Source: an uncultured Oscillospiraceae bacterium (GTDB lineage: Bacteria > Bacillota > Clostridia > Oscillospirales > Ruminococcaceae). From it: DNA of 64,000 nt. The DNA is taken from contig URGV01000005.1 in NCBI GenBank assembly GCA_900547455.1, positions 13,743-77,742 on the forward strand, written 5' to 3'. A program made the position numbers and the translations under genes. Below the pieces are notes generated by a model. That model was given only the letters and a program-made list of their open reading frames with translations, was not told the DNA's origin and did no database searches. This document shows positions 60,360 to 64,000 of this stretch, in pieces (the stretch's first letter is position 1; every line of letters starts with the position of its first letter).

Positions 60360-61172
60360 TTATGTTAAACTTTCTGCCATCCTGATAATTTCCTGCGAGG
60401 AGATGGGGCCGCCGATCAGGTAGATGTAGCTTCCGTCGTGCCAGATCAGCGAGGTGTGGCCCTTGAGCTCGCCGCGGTACTTGGTGTACAGATAGGCCTT
60501 GTTGCCGCTCACCGACACCTGCTCCATCAGGCAGTCCTCGGTGTCCAGCGAGATGGAGGTGTTCAGCGTCATGCAGGAGTAGGACAGCACATAAGGGGAG
60601 TCGGGCTCCTCGTAGATGATCATGCCGTGCCCCTCGGTGCAGGAGTAGTAGGTTTGGTCAAATCCCTTTGGGATATAGCCCGGTTCCCGGAAGGTTGTCT
60701 GATTCAGCTCCGGGAAGTCCTCCGGCATGTTGCCCAGCATATCCTCGATGTGGAAGCGGGTTGCGACCTCATAGGAGCGGACGATGAAGTTGACCACGTT
60801 GATCTTGACCGCGTCCACCGAGAAGAACAGGACGGTGAAGCCTGCCAGCGCGACCACCAGAAAGCTGGCGGCGATTCTGGAGAAGCGGACAGCCTGCCTG
60901 GAAAATCGCCTGCGCCGGCGCTCGCTCTGTTTGCGGTGCAGCTGCTTTTCCATCAGCTGGTCCAGTGCTGCAAAGTCCGGTTCCGGCATCGGCTCGTCCG
61001 GGCCGGTCAGCACGTCAAAGTCCTGCGCCTGCTGCTGCGCATGTTCCAGGGCACAGCGCCTGAAGGAAAGTTCGTCAAATTCTTCGGCAAGCATTTTCAG
61101 ATCGTCGTCGAACGAAAAGGCCGATTGGTTTTCTTTGGAAGCGTTTTCTGTTCTTTCCCTGGGAGCGCTCAT
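60360..61172 (-). CDS. Membrane anti-sigma factor with DUF4367 domain
   Basis: 270 residues. An acidic N-terminal cytoplasmic region (about 1-75) leads through a basic stop-transfer (RKQSERRRRRFSRQ) to one membrane helix (about 97-117) and an external DUF4367-type domain (EPGYIPKGFDQTYY, SGNKAYLYTKYRGELKGHTSLIWHDGSYIYLIGG). This arrangement is typical of clostridial ECF anti-sigma factors. Its ATG overlaps the sigma stop (ATGA), so both are made together and the protein should hold the sigma factor at the membrane until a signal arrives. Confidence 0.88.
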   Translation of the reverse strand: MSAPRERTENASKENQSAFSFDDDLKMLAEEFDELSFRRCALEHAQQQAQDFDVLTGPDEPMPEPDFAALDQLMEKQLHRKQSERRRRRFSRQAVRFSRIAASFLVVALAGFTVLFFSVDAVKINVVNFIVRSYEVATRFHIEDMLGNMPEDFPELNQTTFREPGYIPKGFDQTYYSCTEGHGMIIYEEPDSPYVLSYSCMTLNTSISLDTEDCLMEQVSVSGNKAYLYTKYRGELKGHTSLIWHDGSYIYLIGGPISSQEIIRMAESLT

Positions 61173-61726
61173 TCCTGCTTTCCCTCCTCTCTGAGATGGT
61201 AGTTCTTTTTCAGGGCCTTCATTGCCCGGTGCACCACCACCCGCACGCTGGCGGGCTTGATGCCCATCACGCCGGCGATCTCTGCATCGGTCATGCCATA
61301 CAGATACTTCATGGTCAGCGCGTCGCGATAGGACTGGTGCAGCTGGTCGAGCATTTTGTGGACCTCCTCCTGCTCGCACTGGCGGATCAGCGCCTCCTCC
61401 GGCTCCTCATCGGCGTCGGAGAGAAAATCCTCCAGGTCGGCAAGTCCGACCATCGGGTGGCGTTTCTGCTGCCGGTAAAGGGTGTAGGAGAGGTTCCTCA
61501 CCATAATGACGAAATAGGCCCTGGATTTGTTACAGTCCAGAGAAGAAATTAATTCACTTTTTTCAATCGCCTTGATAAAGACGCTCTGCACAACATCATC
61601 GGCCAGGTGTTCGTCGTGCAGCAGCTTGAAGGCGTACCGCCAGAGAGGCAGGCGATATTCCCGGTAAAGCTGCTCGATGCGTTCCAGATCCGGGTCCCGG
61701 CGCGCGGGTTTCCACGGGTTTATCAT
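61169..61726 (-). CDS. ECF-type RNA polymerase sigma factor
   Basis: 185 residues. Sigma region 2 (about 15-85: LYREYRLPLWRYAFKLLHDEHLADDVVQSVFIKAIE and VIMVRNLSYTLYRQQKR) and region 4 (about 125-175: YRDALTMKYLYGMTDAEIAGVMGIKPASVRVVVHRA) are joined by an acidic linker. There is no region 1 or 3. ATG follows AAGGAGGGG. It likely directs transcription of its own operon and a small regulon; the target promoter motif is not known. Confidence 0.93.
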   Translation of the reverse strand: MINPWKPARRDPDLERIEQLYREYRLPLWRYAFKLLHDEHLADDVVQSVFIKAIEKSELISSLDCNKSRAYFVIMVRNLSYTLYRQQKRHPMVGLADLEDFLSDADEEPEEALIRQCEQEEVHKMLDQLHQSYRDALTMKYLYGMTDAEIAGVMGIKPASVRVVVHRAMKALKKNYHLREEGKQE

Positions 61727-61800
61727 GCCCCTCCTCCTTTCCAGTTATCCGCCTTGCCCGCAAAGTGGGCGAGAAAATTCTACAAATTTAATATCCTATA

Positions 61801-61836
61801 ACCATTGTAACGGATATTGCAAAAAATTACAATGGT
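61801..61836. promoter_or_regulatory. Inverted repeat overlapping the sigma-gene promoter region
   Basis: ACCATTGTAA (61801-61810) and TTACAATGGT (61827-61836) are perfect 10-bp arms 16 nt apart. On the minus strand TTGCAA (61815-61820) and an 18-nt-spaced TAGGAT lie in and beside the repeat, so it could be an operator for the sigma/anti-sigma operon. Confidence 0.45.
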
Positions 61837-61954
61837 CGTTTCGACGAATAAAGAGTGATTTTTTTCTACATTTTGCAAAAATCGGTCAAAAGGAAAGAAA
61901 AATGGTGGAAAAGGGGACGGGCAAACTGTCCTCCCGCATAAAAAAGGGCAAAAG

Positions 61955-61990
61955 AAAAAGCCGGGATGCAGCGCATCCGGGCTTGAGGGT
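61955..61990 (-). terminator. Terminator of the small anchored-protein gene
   Basis: Minus strand AGCCCGGATGC-GCT-GCATCCCGGCT (one mismatch) followed by T5. Confidence 0.75.
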
Positions 61991-61995
61991 TATGG

Positions 61996-62205
61996 TTAGC
62001 GTTTTTTCTTTTTGCCGGAGAGCAGCAGCAGGGCCACAATGACCACGGCCGAAACAACCAGCAAACCGATGACCACAGGAACCATGTTGTTGTCGCCGGT
62101 GACGGGATTGACCTTGGCCGCGGCAAAAACGGTTGGGGTCAAAGCAAAAAAGCAGGCCGCAAAGGAGCCGAGAAATGTCAAAAGCTGAGTGATTCTGTTA
62201 CGCAT
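61996..62205 (-). CDS. Small secreted protein with sortase-like anchor
   Basis: 69 residues. The N-terminus is a signal peptide (MRNRITQLLTFLGSFAACFF, cleavage near VFAAA). Only about ten residues follow before N-P-V-T-G-D, then a membrane helix (MVPVVIGLLVVSAVVIVALLLL) and a basic tail SGKKKKR. That is the layout of a cell-wall sorting signal (P-x-T-G, helix, positive tail) with almost no mature domain. ATG 62205 follows AAAGG. No sortase gene is in the window. It may instead be a plain two-helix membrane peptide. Confidence 0.65.
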   Translation of the reverse strand: MRNRITQLLTFLGSFAACFFALTPTVFAAAKVNPVTGDNNMVPVVIGLLVVSAVVIVALLLLSGKKKKR

Positions 62206-62333
62206 GGGAAACGCATCCTTTCTCAATCAAATTTTGTCGATGACATCATTATAGCTCGATATTCTACCTGTGTCAAGAGGCGAAATGCGAAACAAGCTGC
62301 GTCATCCGGCAAAGGCGCGGGGATGAAATTTCC

Positions 62334-63137
62334 CTATCCTTGTAAGGCCAGGTTGGAGGCCGGGATGCGGTAAACCGCGCAGGCATTCTCGAAGGTCTGG
62401 TTGGCCAGCCGCTGGGGGGAGACGCCCTTGATTTCAGCCAGCTTTTCGGCCATCCGCGGCAGCATGGTGGAGTCGCAGCGCTTGCCGCGGTACGGCTCCG
62501 GCGCCATGTAGGGGCAGTCGGTCTCGATCAGCAGCCGGTCCAGCGGCACCTCGGCGGCGGCTTCCACCGCCCGGCGGGCGTTTTTGAAGGTGATGACGCC
62601 GGTGAAGCCGATGTACATCCCCAGCTTGAGCACCTCCTTGGCTACCTCTGCCGAGCCGGAGAAGCAGTGCATGATGCCCTTTGGCCGGTACTTTTTGAGC
62701 AGCTCCAGCGTGTCCTGGTGGGCGTCGCGGTTGTGGATGATGACCGGCACGTCCAAATCCTTTGCCAGCGCAAGCTGCTGCTCAAAGATCAGCCTTTGTG
62801 TCTCGCGCGGGGCGTTGTCGTCATAGTAGTAGTCCAGCCCGATTTCCCCTAAGGCCATCGCCTTTTCGTAGGAGAGCTGCTGCGCCATCAGGTCGAGGTA
62901 TTCCCGCGAGTGCTGCGCGGCGATCTCGGCGGACTGGTCGGGGTGGATGCCGATCGAGCAGTAGATAAAGTCGTACCGCCGGGCAAGCTCGATGCCGGCC
63001 AGGTTTGCGCCGGTGGTGTTGCCGACGTTCATGATGGCGCGCACGCCGTGCTCCGCCATCGAGCAAAGAAGCGCGTCGCGGTCCCCGTCAAAGCGCGGGT
63101 CGTCGTAGTGCGCGTGGGAGTCGAAAATATTCTGCAT
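62334..63137 (-). CDS. tatD: TatD-family deoxyribonuclease
   Basis: 267 residues, amidohydrolase-fold metal nuclease. Metal ligands are visible in FDSHAHYDDPRF (H-x-H), ALGEIGLDYYYD (glutamate), VIIHNRDAHQDT and MHCFSGSAEVA (histidines) and LLIETDCPYMAPEPYRGKRCDS (aspartate). Family members act as 3'-5' exonucleases in repair. ATG 63137 follows GGAGG; the in-frame extension upstream has no such site. It precedes nothing downstream on its strand for 120 nt. Confidence 0.93.
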   Translation of the reverse strand: MQNIFDSHAHYDDPRFDGDRDALLCSMAEHGVRAIMNVGNTTGANLAGIELARRYDFIYCSIGIHPDQSAEIAAQHSREYLDLMAQQLSYEKAMALGEIGLDYYYDDNAPRETQRLIFEQQLALAKDLDVPVIIHNRDAHQDTLELLKKYRPKGIMHCFSGSAEVAKEVLKLGMYIGFTGVITFKNARRAVEAAAEVPLDRLLIETDCPYMAPEPYRGKRCDSTMLPRMAEKLAEIKGVSPQRLANQTFENACAVYRIPASNLALQG

Positions 63138-63251
63138 AGATGCCTCCGAATCTGTCTGTTCATCTAAGTAAATAGAGGGATGTCCGATCAAAAGGAACTG
63201 CCGATGCTTGTTTCCGTCAGGTGGTTTTGTCTGTCCGACTTTTGTCAACCG

Positions 63252-63854
63252 TCACACCAAATCCACCGACGAGTTTTCCAGCACACCCGGCAGCAGGGAA
63301 TAGATGCTGCAGCCGCACTTGCGGTCAAACCGCTTTTTGAGCTGCAGGAAGGCCTTCCACTTTTCGATGGAAAGCTCGGTCACCCCGTGCCGCAGCGCGA
63401 CGTCGACCAGGCGCTTCTCGACGATGCAGGCCCCGTCCGGCAGCGAGATGGCGTCGCACAGCTGAATCAGCCGGTCGTAGTCGTCATAGGGATTGCGGCT
63501 TAAAAAGTCCTGTAGAAAGGCAAGCTGCTCCCCGGTGCAGTCCATCCTGCCGTTAAAGGCGCGGATGTCCGGCAGCGGGAAGGAGTGGGTCAGGCAGATG
63601 CGGGCAACCTCGGGCTGTCCCAGCGCCGTCATGTAATCGTAGCCGTCGAAGATGTGCCGGATGCCGGTGATCCCCGCCCGCCTGCCGATATCGTGCAGCA
63701 GCCCGAAAAGATAGGCGCGCTGCTCGTCCATGCCGGCACGCTGGGCGATCAGCCGGGCGTTTTCCGCCACCGATTGGCTGTGGGCAATCCAAGGCCCGGG
63801 GTTCATCGCAGCCGCCTGCTGCAGTTCGCGCTGCGCTTGCTGAAGAGAAATCAT
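63252..63854 (-). CDS. HD-domain phosphohydrolase
   Basis: 200 residues. The HD metal site is H25, H54-D55 (LLHDIGRRAG) and a distal histidine/aspartate pair in CLTHSFP and LIQLCDAIS. Such proteins hydrolyse nucleotides or nucleotide second messengers. ATG 63854 follows AAAGGAGCGG. It is upstream of tatD with 114 nt between and likely in the same transcript. Substrate unknown. Confidence 0.87.
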   Translation of the reverse strand: MISLQQAQRELQQAAAMNPGPWIAHSQSVAENARLIAQRAGMDEQRAYLFGLLHDIGRRAGITGIRHIFDGYDYMTALGQPEVARICLTHSFPLPDIRAFNGRMDCTGEQLAFLQDFLSRNPYDDYDRLIQLCDAISLPDGACIVEKRLVDVALRHGVTELSIEKWKAFLQLKKRFDRKCGCSIYSLLPGVLENSSVDLV

Positions 63855-63879
63855 CGTTTGTCCGCTCCTTTCTGCGGCT

Positions 63880-64000
63880 TTGTATATGGGCGCTCCGCCC
63901 CATGCCCCGGGGGCTTTTGCGGGACGGTAGTCCCTGCACCCAGCAGCGGGCGCTCCGCCCCGCGCCCCGGCCTACTTTCTCGCGTAGAGAAAGTAGGCAA
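63880..64000 (-). repeat. Dispersed structured element B2 (minus orientation, runs off window)
   Basis: The CCTACTTTCTC-GCGTA-GAGAAAGTAGG hairpin (63971-63997) is the exact reverse complement of 57721-57747. Downstream on the minus strand are a GCGGG-GCGGAGCG-CCCGC hairpin (63946-63963), a third stem GCAGGGAC-TACC-GTCCCGC (63919-63937) and a second unit with ATGGG-GCGGAGCG-CCCAT (63886-63903). It has the same module order as B1, in the opposite orientation and directly upstream of the HD gene. Confidence 0.8.

Noticed and set aside
1-64000. tRNA, rRNA, transposase or phage genes
   Set aside because: None was recognised; the repeat elements have no associated transposase inside the window.

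Overview
The window looks like a chromosomal segment of a low-G+C-phylum but GC-rich (about 60%) anaerobic Clostridia, most likely Oscillospiraceae (inference). The basis is a miaB-ricA-mutS-mutL-miaA-hfq block joined to an ylmE-sepF-ylmH-divIVA-ileS-lspA-rluD block, AGGAGG-type ribosome sites, split transketolase genes and a Gram-positive envelope gene set. No tRNA, rRNA, CRISPR array, phage or transposase gene was seen.

Layout. 1-20600 is a dense plus-strand core block: a truncated ROK sugar kinase on the minus strand, tRNA modification (miaB, miaA), mismatch repair (mutS, mutL), Hfq, cell division (sepF, ylmH, divIVA), ileS, lspA, rluD, a HAD phosphatase and transketolase. 20600-25740 holds acetyltransferases, a free-methionine sulfoxide reductase, small membrane and unknown proteins, and an orphan oligopeptide-binding lipoprotein. 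25800-29740 (minus) is a three-gene surface operon: VTC-domain protein, DUF4956 membrane protein, large beta-helix lipoprotein. 29900-37250 holds a GNAT plus two-component system, threonine aldolase, a cysteine-rich BclA-like surface protein and a secreted Ig-like protein. 37690-50250 holds unknown proteins, asnS, a nuclease-helicase fusion, a PAP2 phosphatase, a FeoB-associated peptide, purB, a divergent SecD/SecF pair and a DUF1846 protein. 50360-53610 (minus) is a cobalt uptake operon cbiMNQO behind a cobalamin riboswitch. 53660-56870 holds thpR and the threonine-degradation pair tdh-kbl. 56880-57900 is a gene-free kilobase of repeats. 57900-64000 (minus) holds a putative glycoside hydrolase, small membrane proteins, an ECF sigma/anti-sigma pair, tatD and an HD-domain protein.

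How the genes work together. MiaA and MiaB perform consecutive steps of tRNA A37 modification; MutS and MutL form the repair machine; SepF and DivIVA organise septum and poles. Threonine aldolase and Tdh/Kbl give two routes from threonine to glycine. CbiMNQO imports cobalt for the B12 that the riboswitch senses.

The least explained material is a family of intergenic elements (four copies: near 40300, 56950, 57750 and 63950) made of a CTTTC/GAAAG hairpin and one or two GGGCGGAGCGCCC hairpins. The outer stem bases differ from copy to copy yet stay complementary, which argues for selection on structure. Beside them is a roughly 260-bp cluster of TGAAACGAA motifs in both orientations.
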